35,024 nucleotides of DNA from Methanoregula sp. (GCF_028712425.1 NZ_JAQTQD010000023.1:1-35024), one strand, 5' to 3'. Numbered from the stretch's first letter, positions 1 to 7,248 are shown. Notes: generated by a model from the letters alone, not told the origin. A program made the numbers and translations.

Positions 1-138
1 CAAAAGACTTATGAGTATGGCCCCCATATTTTGATACTATCCCAATTTGGGGTTGATTTCATTAAAAAAAGCTGGAATGAAGCGGATTCTAACCAGCTAA
101 AAGGTAGCTCCATAGCAGCACTTCTTCTGATGGTTTGA
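1..138 (+). CDS. C-terminal fragment of an unknown protein (cut by window edge)
   Basis: A frame is open from base 1 to a TGA at 136-138 and encodes 45 residues ending in SIAALLLMV. The residues are a plausible mix (GVDFIKKSWNEAD, hydrophobic end) and nothing in the other frames competes. The family is not recognised and the start lies outside the window, so this could also be chance open frame. No terminator is obvious after the stop. Confidence 0.35.
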   Translation, partial: QKTYEYGPHILILSQFGVDFIKKSWNEADSNQLKGSSIAALLLMV

Positions 139-219
139 TTCTCTAACAATTTTCAAAGAGCGCCAGCAAGAGTCAAATCCTGGCCGGGGCGCCTACACAT
201 TTCAAGTCCAAGTCTTTTC

Positions 220-342
220 TCAAAAGAAGTGGTTCTTATTGTCAAAATAAAACCAGAGGGCTGCGACGAAAACATCAGATTTTGTGTTAAACTCTTCATT
301 TTCAATTAATGCATTGACCTTCCGCTCAATATCGGGGGGCAT
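220..342 (-). CDS. short ribbon-helix-helix (CopG/Arc-like) ORF, possibly 5'-truncated
   Basis: The minus strand encodes 40 residues from an ATG at 342: it starts MPPDIERKVNALIE and continues with TKSDVFVAALWFY. The pattern (R-I-R-M-P-P-D-I-E, a first helix, a short turn, then S-D-V-F-V-A-A-L) is that of RHH DNA-binding proteins, which are commonly antitoxins or small regulators. The residues that would form the DNA-contacting beta strand (HRIR) lie just upstream of the ATG in the same frame. That frame runs back to a stop at about 394-396 without ATG, GTG or TTG. The gene is therefore either decayed at its 5' end or uses a rare start. No toxin-like partner is visible next to it. Confidence 0.45.
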   Translation of the reverse strand: MPPDIERKVNALIENEEFNTKSDVFVAALWFYFDNKNHFF

Positions 343-505
343 CCGGATCCGATGTGAGTTTTCATCTTTCCAGCCAGGGTAAGCAATAAAAAATCACCGG
401 TTGTTAAGATTTGATTAAGTTGACCATGTGTAGAACATTTGGACAACAATATATAGGCACAAAATAGTACATTTTTTAAAACAGCATTTCAATTCGGGAA
501 ATTTG

Positions 506-514
506 TATTTAAAA
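506..514 (+). promoter_or_regulatory. TATA box for the lipoprotein gene
   Basis: TATTTAAAA lies about 32-40 nt upstream of the ATG at 546, the spacing expected for an archaeal promoter with a short leader. A GGGGAG element directly precedes the start region. Confidence 0.55.
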
Positions 515-545
515 TGCAATTTTATTAAGGAAAAAACTGGGGAGT

Positions 546-1169
546 ATGATGGACGATATGTCAAATTATTCAAAATTGGTGTTTTTAATCGGGTGTCTGT
601 GTATTTTTGCTACAGTATCGTTGGCAGGCTGCGTAAATACCAGTGCAACAAGCACTGTCGATAGTGCTAATGAGGTAGTTAATTCAATGAACCATTACAT
701 CGAAAATCAAAAAAGTTTTGATAATATGGTTGGAAAGAACATCGATTTTTGGAATGCCCACATCAACTCAGGGGATAAGACATATTACGCGTTTATGAAG
801 GTTGGGATAAACAATGAGCTGAAGGCAATAGATGGTTTACAGACCGACTTAGAGGATGCTGACAATAAAATCATTGATTTTTCCGGGCAGACTGTGAATC
901 TGAACGGCAATGTGAAAACATATGCTGATCAATCGTTGACCAAGATGCGGTTGTGGCAATCGAATATGGAGGAATACTGTAACAGTATGAGTGCATATGC
1001 TCAGGATCGTCGGTCATATCTTAATTCAGTGGAAGCTGGATATCCGGATGACACCCTTCTGGCGTCTATGAATAATGCAAAAAATAAAGCGCTATCTGCA
1101 ATCACTAAGGCGAATGACGCAAGATCTGATATGAATGATCTTCTGAAAAAAATAGAGAAATTACAGTAA
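546..1169 (+). CDS. small helical lipoprotein of unknown function
   Basis: The 207-residue product begins with a hydrophobic signal (residues ~9-27) ending in the lipobox LAGC, so Cys28 or so would be lipidated and the protein anchored outside the cytoplasmic membrane. The rest is predicted largely helical and rich in Asn, Asp, Ser and Lys, with no recognised catalytic motif. It ends in a Lys-rich helix (NDLLKKIEKLQ). ATG codons at 546, 549 and 558 are all possible; the GGGGAG at about 540 favours one of the first two. The gene stands alone with its own TATA box and is more AT-rich than the core genes further right, which fits an accessory gene. The function is unknown. Confidence 0.8.
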   Translation: MMDDMSNYSKLVFLIGCLCIFATVSLAGCVNTSATSTVDSANEVVNSMNHYIENQKSFDNMVGKNIDFWNAHINSGDKTYYAFMKVGINNELKAIDGLQTDLEDADNKIIDFSGQTVNLNGNVKTYADQSLTKMRLWQSNMEEYCNSMSAYAQDRRSYLNSVEAGYPDDTLLASMNNAKNKALSAITKANDARSDMNDLLKKIEKLQ

Positions 1170-1228
1170 TTTTTTAGAGATTGTCCTTTTTTATACTCCG
1201 TGCCCTTTTCACTTCCCGTACTATATTC

Positions 1229-1272
1229 GATCCATCAGAGTCCTGAATGGTAACACATCATCATGATGGATC
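1229..1272. repeat. 9-bp inverted repeat downstream of the lipoprotein gene
   Basis: GATCCATCA at 1229-1237 pairs perfectly with TGATGGATC at 1264-1272, with a 26-nt spacer. It lies 60-100 nt after the lipoprotein stop, so it could fold in the 3' end of that transcript or be an operator. No gene is visible from 1273 to 1376. Confidence 0.4.
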
Positions 1273-1376
1273 ACCAATGCAGCATTCGTTTTATTATTTT
1301 TTCTGACAGGGACACTTGCTCATGAAAATGCGATTCCCCCCCACCTCGCTTATGATCGGAATCGCTCGGGGGAGTC

Positions 1377-1500
1377 GAAGCCTGATGGCTTCTCTAATCG
1401 AGCCTCGCTGATGCGACGCTCGATTTCTGCCGGCCCCTCACTGGGCAACGGCCTGTCCGCATGTTCGCGTACAGGTAAGTGAGTTGCGCAAAAGTCGCAA
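1377..1500. other. GC-rich structured element with tandem TGAT-loop hairpins
   Basis: The first hairpin is GAAGCC-TGAT-GGCTTC (1377-1392). The second spans 1396-1425: AATCGAGC pairs with GCTCGATT, then one C/C mismatch, then TCGC pairs with GCGA around another TGAT loop. A weaker third stem pairs TTGCG (1484-1488) with CGCAA (1496-1500). The block is clearly more GC-rich than its surroundings. A 63-codon ORF on the minus strand (1350-1541) overlaps it but has no recognisable family. A structured RNA or a paired-site DNA element is more likely than a protein gene, but neither is proven. Confidence 0.45.
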
Positions 1501-1549
1501 GACCTTTTACGCGTGACCCTCACATTATCCACACGAGCCATTCATTTCG

Positions 1550-1966
1550 CAATCAAGGTCTGCTCAACTTTTTTCAATCAAAGTCCGGTTGATCCGGATC
1601 ACAAAATCAATCGCGGTCGCGATCGCGTTTGAACATTTTTCAGCAGGATCCGTTCAAAAATTTTCACGCAGACTCCGCACAAAAAATTTCAATCAAAGTC
1701 TACTCATAAAATTTTCAGCAGGGTCTGCTTGAAAATTCGGACCATTTTTCGACGGTGACCAATTTCTCGGTTTTCCGATTCATACAGATCCGGTTAACTT
1801 TTGTCAGGCAGGGTCCGCTCATTTTTTTTCAAGCAGGGTCTGCCAGAAAAATCTTAAGCAGGGTCCGGTTGATCCGGATCAGGTTTTCCATCGCGATCAC
1901 GATCACGATTATTGTTTTTCAGGCAGGATCCGATAGAACATTTTCCCCAAAATCTGGTAGTATCTT
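1550..1966. repeat. array of degenerate ~25-bp repeats
   Basis: Units resembling CAATCAAAGTCTGCTC or CAGCAGGGTCTGCTTG followed by an A/T tract occur near 1550, 1575, 1641, 1665, 1690, 1716, 1781, 1805, 1830, 1856 and 1920. They are often spaced 24-26 bp, with some replaced by insertions such as GATCCGGATC or runs of CGATCA/GATCGCG. The stretch 1542-2327 has no convincing gene: frames crossing it are made of repeat translation. The rest (1967-2327) is plain intergenic sequence with a GC-rich patch at 2200-2280. Confidence 0.6.
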
Positions 1967-2327
1967 CTCCACCTCAGGGCACGATTACCTGTTGCACATC
2001 ATAACACACCCCCGTTTCAGACATGCGCCAATCCGGGCCCGTTACGGGCTCCGTTTCCCCCCTTTTCCGGATCCAGAGGGAATAATTCTGCAAAATGAGG
2101 GAATAATTTAGAGAAAATCCCCATTTTTACGCCGGAGAGGAGAGGTAAATTTTTGCCACATTCTTTTGGCCGAAAAGAGGGCATAACGGGTTTTGGCCTG
2201 CGGACAGGCATCCGGAGAGCGCCGGCAGCCGCCATGCCCCCTCCGGCAGGGGATCGCCGGTACCGACGGACGGAAGCGCCGCTGAACGGGCATTTTTTAA
2301 AGTCGAAGAAACCTGATACAGGATTTT

Positions 2328-2379
2328 CAATCAAAGCCTGGCTGAAAAAATTTCATCAGGCTCTGATTGATCCGGCTCA
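2328..2379. repeat. two further copies of the ~25-bp repeat
   Basis: CAATCAAAGCCTGGCTG (from 2328) and CATCAGGCTCTGATTG (from 2354), 26 bp apart, match the array at 1550-1966. They directly abut the 3' end of the minus-strand gene ending at 2377. Confidence 0.5.
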
Positions 2380-2565
2380 CATTGCCCGGAACCGCTTCAC
2401 CACCGTGTCCATGCCCTTCTTCTTGATCTCGATCCTGAACTTCGTTTCCTTGTATTTCACTTCAAAGATCCCGAGCTTGCCGCTCTTGACCAGCCGCTCG
2501 ACCGCAAGCATATCCGCACGGGGCATCCGCTTGAAATCATCGCCTTCATAGATCACTTTTCCCAT
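2377..2565 (-). CDS. small conserved-looking basic protein, function unknown
   Basis: The 62-residue product starts MGKVIYEGDDFKRMPRAD and has an alternating charged/hydrophobic pattern (FEVKYKETKFRIEIKKKG) suggesting two beta strands after a helix. It is basic, with no Cys or catalytic motif. The ATG at 2565 is preceded by GGTGGG at a suitable distance. There is no partner on its strand; its 3' end runs into two copies of the ~25-bp repeat. It could bind nucleic acid, but that is only a guess from charge. Confidence 0.6.
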   Translation of the reverse strand: MGKVIYEGDDFKRMPRADMLAVERLVKSGKLGIFEVKYKETKFRIEIKKKGMDTVVKRFRAM

Positions 2566-2659
2566 TCTTTCCCACCATCCAATATGTTCTAGAATTGACC
2601 AGCGGGCTTATCAACATTGCGCGATGGCGATTTTGAAGGCTCCGTACAATCCGGATTAC

Positions 2660-2719
2660 AAATAGCGCGCAGAATACCCGTAAATCCCCCGGTTTACAGA
2701 GGAACCATTAAATAGCGCG
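2660..2719 (+). promoter_or_regulatory. promoter region with duplicated AAATAGCGCG
   Basis: AAATAGCGCG occurs at 2660-2669 and again exactly 50 bp later at 2710-2719. The second copy is part of ATTAAATAG, a good TATA box about 35 nt before the ATG at 2747, so transcription would begin close to the start codon. The first copy may be a second promoter or a duplicated factor site. Confidence 0.45.
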
Positions 2720-2746
2720 TCCCGGCATATCCCTATACGAGAAGTT

Positions 2747-3124
2747 ATGAGCAGGGAGAAGATCAAAGTCCCCGGAAAAGTCTATGAGGAGCTGGAGGCT
2801 CTGAAGCGTGAGATCCATTTCACGCTCGACCACGAAGACACCATCAAGAAGGCGGAAGACCGCGGGTACATGGCCGCCGCAAACTGGATCCGCGAGAACG
2901 AGCGGGATTACAAGATCGGGTTCTCGTGGGGCTATGAGCCTTCCGGCGAAGAACCGCGGGGCATGCTCCAGGACATTCCCGATCCGAAATCTCCTCCCAC
3001 GAAACGGACCATTGCAAAACCCATGGCAACCATGGAGCCCCGCTCGCAGAAGAAAGGGTCCGGCTCCAAGAGTTCCGGTGGGTTTTTTGCCGGGATAAAG
3101 AACTGGCTGGGCAAATATTTCTAA
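2747..3124 (+). CDS. hypothetical soluble protein
   Basis: The 125-residue product has a charged helical N-terminal half (KVYEELEALKREIHFTLD, then residues ~35-60). A Pro/Lys/Ser-rich low-complexity linker (residues ~75-110) follows, and it ends with an aromatic, possibly amphipathic helix (FFAGIKNWLGKYF). That last helix could touch a membrane. No known family is recognised. A TATA box lies 32-40 nt upstream. It heads a run of four plus-strand small genes (to 4167) with short gaps, probably co-transcribed in part. Confidence 0.75.
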   Translation: MSREKIKVPGKVYEELEALKREIHFTLDHEDTIKKAEDRGYMAAANWIRENERDYKIGFSWGYEPSGEEPRGMLQDIPDPKSPPTKRTIAKPMATMEPRSQKKGSGSKSSGGFFAGIKNWLGKYF

Positions 3125-3174
3125 ACCTTTTTTTCACAAAAGAATCATTGCACAGGAATTCCATAGAGAAGCAT

Positions 3175-3318
3175 ATGCCAACCTGTGCCGATTGCATCAG
3201 TTATACACCAACGTCAGGCAATGCAGGCGAGTGCCGCATCAACGGCCCGGTCCCCGCGGACCGCGACAGCGACCGGTGCCCGTCCCGCACGTTTATTCCA
3301 AAGCCCGTAAAACACTGA
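3175..3318 (+). CDS. 47-residue Cys4 protein, probable metal or Fe-S cluster binder
   Basis: An ATG at 3175 opens a 47-codon frame ending at TGA 3316-3318. The product has Cys4 and Cys7 (CADC), Cys20 and Cys35, i.e. C-x2-C-x12-C-x14-C, the spacing of a small zinc- or iron-sulfur-binding module. The segment around Cys20 (GECRINGP) and Cys35 (DRCPSRTF) resembles small high-potential-like Fe-S domains known as accessory subunits of glycyl radical enzymes, but a direct relation is inference. It sits 50 bp after the previous gene and 15 bp before the next. Confidence 0.65.
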   Translation: MPTCADCISYTPTSGNAGECRINGPVPADRDSDRCPSRTFIPKPVKH

Positions 3319-3333
3319 TCGGGTACAACCATC

Positions 3334-3681
3334 ATGCCACGCGAACTTGACGAGAAGGATATCGCGATCTTAAAAAAACTCGCGCCGGAATGCGGCGACC
3401 TGACCTGCTTGGGATCGGGCCACATGTTCCACTCCATCCTCCCCCCGGTCTCCAACCATTTTGCCGAGGATTCCGAGGATTTTCTCCGGCGCATCAGCCG
3501 GCTCGACAAGGAGGAGCTCACCTACCTCACCGACCTTATCCGAAAAGGTGATGAGAGCCTCGGCTGCATGCCGGTGGAGGATGTCGAGGCGCTCGTCCAC
3601 TTTATCCACGATACAATTTCCCCTGAAGTGGCACAGAACGTGATCTCCGTGTACGAGTCCGGCGGCTCCTGCGAGCGCTGA
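3334..3681 (+). CDS. hypothetical protein with conserved Cys/His residues
   Basis: The 115-residue product starts MPRELDEKDIAILKKLAP, is mainly helical and acidic, and contains CGDLTCLGSGHMFH (two Cys and two His close together) plus Cys in SLGCMP and near the C terminus. The middle part (DKEELTYLTDLIRKG and VEALVHFIHDTI) looks like paired helices. No known family is assigned. It follows the Cys4 protein by 15 bp and precedes the HEAT protein by 18 bp, so the three are probably one transcript. The Cys/His cluster could bind metal, but this is not shown. Confidence 0.7.
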   Translation: MPRELDEKDIAILKKLAPECGDLTCLGSGHMFHSILPPVSNHFAEDSEDFLRRISRLDKEELTYLTDLIRKGDESLGCMPVEDVEALVHFIHDTISPEVAQNVISVYESGGSCER

Positions 3682-3699
3682 CCATCTCTCCCCTTTTCC

Positions 3700-4167
3700 A
3701 TGACCGGGATCACAACGCTTCTCTCCGACCTCCAGAATGGCAGCATCGCAAAGCGGAAGGCTGCAGCAAAGGCGCTTGCGACCATGAGCGACGACCGTGC
3801 CCTTGCTGCACTTTCCGCTGCTCTTGACGACCCTCACCCGGCAGTCCGCTGCGAGGCCGCCCGTGCGCTCGGCCGCAGGGAGGATGCCGCTGGCATTCCC
3901 GCGCTCGCAAAAGCCCTCCGCGACAATGAGCCGGCAGTCCGGGCCGCCGCGCTTGAGGCACTGGGAAGGATCCGCGATCCCGGATCCGCCACGCTCGTCA
4001 TCCCCCTCCTCCGGGACCGGGAACAGGAGATCCGGATTGGGGCTGCCGTGATCCTCGGGAAACTGGGCAACCGGCAGGCCGTTGCACCGCTCGCCGCATT
4101 GAAAGACGATCCGTTTTCCGAAGTCCGCGAAGCTGCGGAAGAGGCACTGCTCCGCCTCCGCAGGTAA
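3700..4167 (+). CDS. HEAT-repeat (PBS lyase type) protein
   Basis: The 155-residue product consists almost wholly of about five short HEAT repeats of ~30 residues. Each has the pattern D-x2-V-R-x2-A-x2-A-L-G-x-[IL]-x-[DN] (for example DPHPAVRCEAARALG, DNEPAVRAAALEALG, REQEIRIGAAVILG). Such solenoids act as protein-protein scaffolds. There is no signal peptide or membrane segment. The ATG at 3700 directly precedes the first repeat helix. The client protein cannot be told from context. Confidence 0.88.
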   Translation: MTGITTLLSDLQNGSIAKRKAAAKALATMSDDRALAALSAALDDPHPAVRCEAARALGRREDAAGIPALAKALRDNEPAVRAAALEALGRIRDPGSATLVIPLLRDREQEIRIGAAVILGKLGNRQAVAPLAALKDDPFSEVREAAEEALLRLRR

Positions 4168-4184
4168 ATCCTCCTCCCAGCATC

Positions 4185-4192
4185 TTTTATAT
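4185..4192 (+). promoter_or_regulatory. TATA box for the PsiE-like gene
   Basis: TTTTATAT lies 45-52 nt upstream of the ATG at 4237 in the gap after the HEAT gene, giving a short leader. Confidence 0.5.
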
Positions 4193-4236
4193 CTTCGCCA
4201 TGCCACACTAGGTTAACAATTCATCGGGGTTACAGC

Positions 4237-4659
4237 ATGGAAAAGAACTCACCGGTAATGGAATACCTGATCAACTTCTTCTCGCTCGTGCCCATGATCC
4301 TGTACACGATCGTGGCGATCCTTCTGACCATCATCGCCGTCTTCTCGATCCTGGACGCAGTCCAGCTGATCCTGCAGATGATACTCTCCCATGACTTTGC
4401 CAACGGGCTTGTCAGTGTCCTGTATGCCCTCCTCCTGACCATCACCATCATCGTTCTCTTCGAGACCGTGACGGTCTATTTCAAGACCAAACATGTCGAG
4501 GTCCGGGCCCTCCTCATTGCCGGCCTGACCGCAGTTGTCCGGCATGTGCTGATCTACAATGTTGCCACGGTGGACCCCTTTACCCTCATGGGAACCGTAG
4601 CCCTTCTTGCGGTGCTGATCGTCGGCATTGTTTTTGTCAAGCCGGAGCCACTCCCGTAA
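4237..4659 (+). CDS. PsiE-like integral membrane protein
   Basis: The 140-residue product has four hydrophobic segments (about residues 10-35, 45-75, 88-108 and 114-134). The pattern, including the FETVTVYFKTKHVEVRALLIAGLTA-type segment and RHVL, is characteristic of the phosphate-starvation-inducible PsiE family. The biochemical role of the family is unknown; the name comes from its regulation in enteric bacteria. Nothing here (no pho genes) links this copy to phosphate. It has its own TATA box and precedes the ABC exporter genes by 100 bp. Confidence 0.8.
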   Translation: MEKNSPVMEYLINFFSLVPMILYTIVAILLTIIAVFSILDAVQLILQMILSHDFANGLVSVLYALLLTITIIVLFETVTVYFKTKHVEVRALLIAGLTAVVRHVLIYNVATVDPFTLMGTVALLAVLIVGIVFVKPEPLP

Positions 4660-4759
4660 CGCCCATCCTTCCATCTTTTTTTTGATTCTGGTTTCCTTGT
4701 CCCAAACACGAGCATTTTGTAGTACGCAGAACAGAGATCCACTGCACGGAAGATCGCTG

Positions 4760-5674
4760 ATGACGGCAATCATCGAGGCCCATGACCTGAAGAAGAACTA
4801 TAACAGCACGGTTGCAGTCGACGGCATTCACTTTACGGTAAAAAAAGGGGAGATCTTCGGATTTTTAGGCCCGAACGGCGCCGGCAAGACCACGACCATG
4901 AAGATGATCACCTGCGTCTCGCCCCGCACCTCCGGCTCGCTCACGGTCCTTGGAATGGACCCGGAAGAAAAACCTGCGGAGATCAAACAGAGCCTCGGCG
5001 TTGTCCCGCAGGAGACCAACCTCGACCCCGACTTCACCTGCTTTGGCAACCTCTTCTACTACTCGCGGTACTTCGACATACCAAAAGACGAGGCAACACG
5101 ACGCGCTGACGAACTGCTGGAGTTCGTCCAGCTCACCGAGAAGCGGGACGTTTCGGTGGACAAGTTATCCGGGGGGATGAAGCGCCGGCTCATCCTTGCC
5201 CGGGCACTCGTGAACCGTCCCGACCTGCTTATCCTGGACGAGCCGACCATCGGCCTCGACCCGCAGGCCCGTCACCTGATCTGGGAGAAACTGAGGAACC
5301 TTCAGGCAAAGGGAAACACCATCGTGATGACTACGCATTACCTTGACGAAGCTGCCCGGCTCTGCGACCGGCTGGTCATCATGGACAACGGGAAGATCCT
5401 GGTGGAAGGGGCGCCCGCGGACCTTGTCCGTGACCATGCCGGCCACGAGATTGTCGAAGTGGAGGGAAGCGACGATGTCGTCACCTGCCTCAGCGAACTC
5501 GGGGTCCCCTTCGAGAAGACCGGCGACATGGTCCAGGTGGCCGCAACAACAGAGAACGCCCGCGAAGTTGCGAGGACCATTCTCGAACGCTGCCGGCCGG
5601 AGCGGATGATCACAAGGCCGGCAACGCTCGAAGACGTGTTCCTGAAACTGACCGGGAGGACCCTCAGGGAGTGA
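4760..5674 (+). CDS. ABC transporter ATP-binding protein (DrrA/ABC-2 type)
   Basis: The 304-residue ATPase energises the exporter formed with the next gene. Walker A is GPNGAGKTT (residues 37-45), the signature is LSGGMKRR (~136-143) and Walker B is LLILDEP (~156-162), followed by TTHYLDEA with the switch His. The C-terminal ~80 residues match the extra domain of drug-export (DrrA-like) ATPases and end with EDVFLKLTGR. The ATG at 4760 begins the first beta strand (TAIIEAHDLKK); the frame is open further upstream, but those codons do not resemble the family. The stop overlaps the permease start (GTGA). Substrate unknown. Confidence 0.93.
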   Translation: MTAIIEAHDLKKNYNSTVAVDGIHFTVKKGEIFGFLGPNGAGKTTTMKMITCVSPRTSGSLTVLGMDPEEKPAEIKQSLGVVPQETNLDPDFTCFGNLFYYSRYFDIPKDEATRRADELLEFVQLTEKRDVSVDKLSGGMKRRLILARALVNRPDLLILDEPTIGLDPQARHLIWEKLRNLQAKGNTIVMTTHYLDEAARLCDRLVIMDNGKILVEGAPADLVRDHAGHEIVEVEGSDDVVTCLSELGVPFEKTGDMVQVAATTENAREVARTILERCRPERMITRPATLEDVFLKLTGRTLRE

Positions 5675-6462
5675 CCATGCCGCACATCTTCTCGATCCCG
5701 AGCGTAACCCGCCGTGCGGGAACTGTCTGGTACCGGAACCTCGTGGTCTTTGTCCGGACCTGGCAGGTGAACTTCTTTCCCCCGCTAGTAGAGGCGCTCC
5801 TCTACCTCTTTGCCATCGGGATCGGTATCGGCACCTACGTGCAGCAGATCGACGGCATCCCGTACATCAACTACATCGCCCCGGCCATCCTTGCCATAGC
5901 GGTGATGAACTCCGGGTTCTTCGAATGTACCTTCGGTTCGTTTGTCCGCATGTATTACCAGAAGACGTTCGATGCCATGATCGCGACCCCGCTCTCGATC
6001 GAGGATGTGATCGCGGGCGAACTCTTGTGGGGGGCTACCCGGAGCGTCATCTACGTGCTCATCATGCTGCCGGTGCTCGCGGTGTTCGGCGTCGTCTCCC
6101 TCCCCCTCGCCCTCCTCACGATCCCGCTCGCGTTTCTCGGCGGCCTGATGTTTGCCGGCATCGCGATGGGCTTCACGTCCGTCACGCCCGGCATCGATAC
6201 GCTCAATTACCCGTCGTTCCTCTTCATCACGCCCATGGCACTCTTCTCGGGCACATTCTTCCCGCTCACGCTGATGCCGGTCTTCCTCCAGTACTTCGCG
6301 CTTGCCGTGCTGCCGCTCACGCACCTTGTCGCCATCATGCGGATGCTGACCCTGCCATCACTCTCGTGGACTCTCCTTCTTCACCTTGCATGGATCGCAG
6401 TCATCACTGCCATCACCTGCATTATCTCGATCAACCTGATGCGGAAGCGCCTGATCGTGTGA
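5671..6462 (+). CDS. ABC-2 type transporter permease
   Basis: The product of about 261-263 residues has six hydrophobic segments and the ABC-2 pattern: a cytoplasmic N-terminal stretch (TVWYRNLVVFVRTWQ), helices from residue ~30, an intracellular loop (MYYQKTFDAMIATPLSIEDVIAGEL) that contacts the ATPase, and a FPLTLMP region before the last helices. It forms the membrane channel for the preceding ATPase. The start is either GTG 5671 (overlapping the ATPase stop) or ATG 5677; GGGAG just upstream fits both. Typical substrates of the family are drugs or surface polymers; none is indicated here. Confidence 0.92.
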   Translation: MTMPHIFSIPSVTRRAGTVWYRNLVVFVRTWQVNFFPPLVEALLYLFAIGIGIGTYVQQIDGIPYINYIAPAILAIAVMNSGFFECTFGSFVRMYYQKTFDAMIATPLSIEDVIAGELLWGATRSVIYVLIMLPVLAVFGVVSLPLALLTIPLAFLGGLMFAGIAMGFTSVTPGIDTLNYPSFLFITPMALFSGTFFPLTLMPVFLQYFALAVLPLTHLVAIMRMLTLPSLSWTLLLHLAWIAVITAITCIISINLMRKRLIV

Positions 6463-6470
6463 GGCACACC

Positions 6471-7019
6471 TCAGCGGGTGAACCGGAGGACAAGGAGGGA
6501 CTCGTCCTCCACCTTCTCTTCGCGGACAAGCTCCGCATGTAACCCGTGCGTGGCAAAGAGTTCCTTTACTTCTCCCGGCCCGGTAAGCGACGAGATGAGG
6601 ATTAGGATCCTGCCACCGGGCGCCAGCACACGTTTCACGTCCGCGGCAAATCGTTCAAGGGTCTCCCGCCCGGATTTCCCGCCGTCAAGGGCATACTCCA
6701 GCCAGTCATCGATCCGCTCATGGGATTCGGTGGGAAGGTACGGGGGATTGAAAAGAACGAGATCGAATTTTCCCCGGATCGGGTCGAGGAGGTTGCAGCG
6801 GATGACGTCCACGCCGGCCTTCTGTGCAGCAATTGCCGCGTGGGGATTGATATCGGTGGCAATGGTGCGGGCACCCTTCCGCATCGCGGCTGCAATCAGT
6901 CCCGAACCGGTCCCGACCTCCAGTACCCGGTCACCGGGCCTTACTTCGCCCCGTGCAGCATCGAGCAGGAGATACGTGTCGGCTTCGGGCTGGTACACCT
7001 GCGAGGGATCGTAGTCCAT
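6471..7019 (-). CDS. HemK/PrmC-like (archaeal Mtq2-type) methyltransferase
   Basis: The 182-residue class I methyltransferase uses S-adenosylmethionine. Motif I is EVGTGSG (34-40) and the catalytic motif is NPPY (91-94), which in this family binds a glutamine side chain. Archaeal members are the size of eukaryotic Mtq2 and methylate the GGQ glutamine of release factor aRF1. The ATG at 7019 opens the conserved N terminus (VYQPEADTYLLLDA); the longer frame upstream lacks similarity. It is separated from rsmA, its common neighbour in archaeal genomes, by thiC and a DUF1848 gene. It converges with the ABC permease, 8 bp apart. Confidence 0.88.
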   Translation of the reverse strand: MDYDPSQVYQPEADTYLLLDAARGEVRPGDRVLEVGTGSGLIAAAMRKGARTIATDINPHAAIAAQKAGVDVIRCNLLDPIRGKFDLVLFNPPYLPTESHERIDDWLEYALDGGKSGRETLERFAADVKRVLAPGGRILILISSLTGPGEVKELFATHGLHAELVREEKVEDESLLVLRFTR

Positions 7020-7077
7020 ACGGTACGGAATGGTTGGCTGGTATCTGAAAAAAAGGGATGGGATGGAGACCGGAAGA

Positions 7078-7105
7078 GGGATAAACAGATCGCGATCCGG
7101 ATCGC
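7078..7105 (-). promoter_or_regulatory. TATA box and adjacent 14-bp palindrome between divergent genes
   Basis: On the minus strand TTTATCC around 7078-7084 is a TATA-like element ~60 nt before the methyltransferase start. Directly upstream of it is the perfect palindrome GCGATCCGGATCGC (7092-7105), where TFB or a regulator would sit. The rest of the gap to thiC (7106-7248) has a TATA-like AGTTTATC near 7190 on the plus strand. Confidence 0.4.
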
Positions 7106-7248
7106 ATAATGAAATCCGGCCCCGATACAGTGCCAGATTAACGCCTGACACGAAATGCTGCGTGATCCGGTTATCATAAACCTGCCGGTAGTTTATCGGG
7201 TGGATACAGTGTAGTTTCGTACCAGAGGAACGCACTGTACCAGAACGG

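Noticed and set aside
155-196. tRNA 3'-end-like sequence (GCCAG...GTCAAATCCTGGC then GGGGCGCC)
   Set aside because: The stem closes a 13-nt loop instead of 7, and no matching D arm, anticodon arm or acceptor 5' strand is found upstream.
1550-1966. Possible CRISPR array
   Set aside because: Units are degenerate, spacing is filled by A/T tracts rather than unique spacers of constant length, and no cas gene is present.
1755-2551. Several overlapping ORFs of 60-130 codons on both strands
   Set aside because: They translate the ~25-bp repeat or lie antisense to the small gene at 2377-2565, have odd composition and no good start signals.
5785-6324. 179-codon highly charged minus-strand frame
   Set aside because: It is the antisense of the ABC permease; its Glu/Arg/His-rich product reflects reverse reading of membrane-helix codons.
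7106-7248. TPP riboswitch upstream of thiC
   Set aside because: The conserved CTGAGA and ACCTGA-type core sequences are absent.
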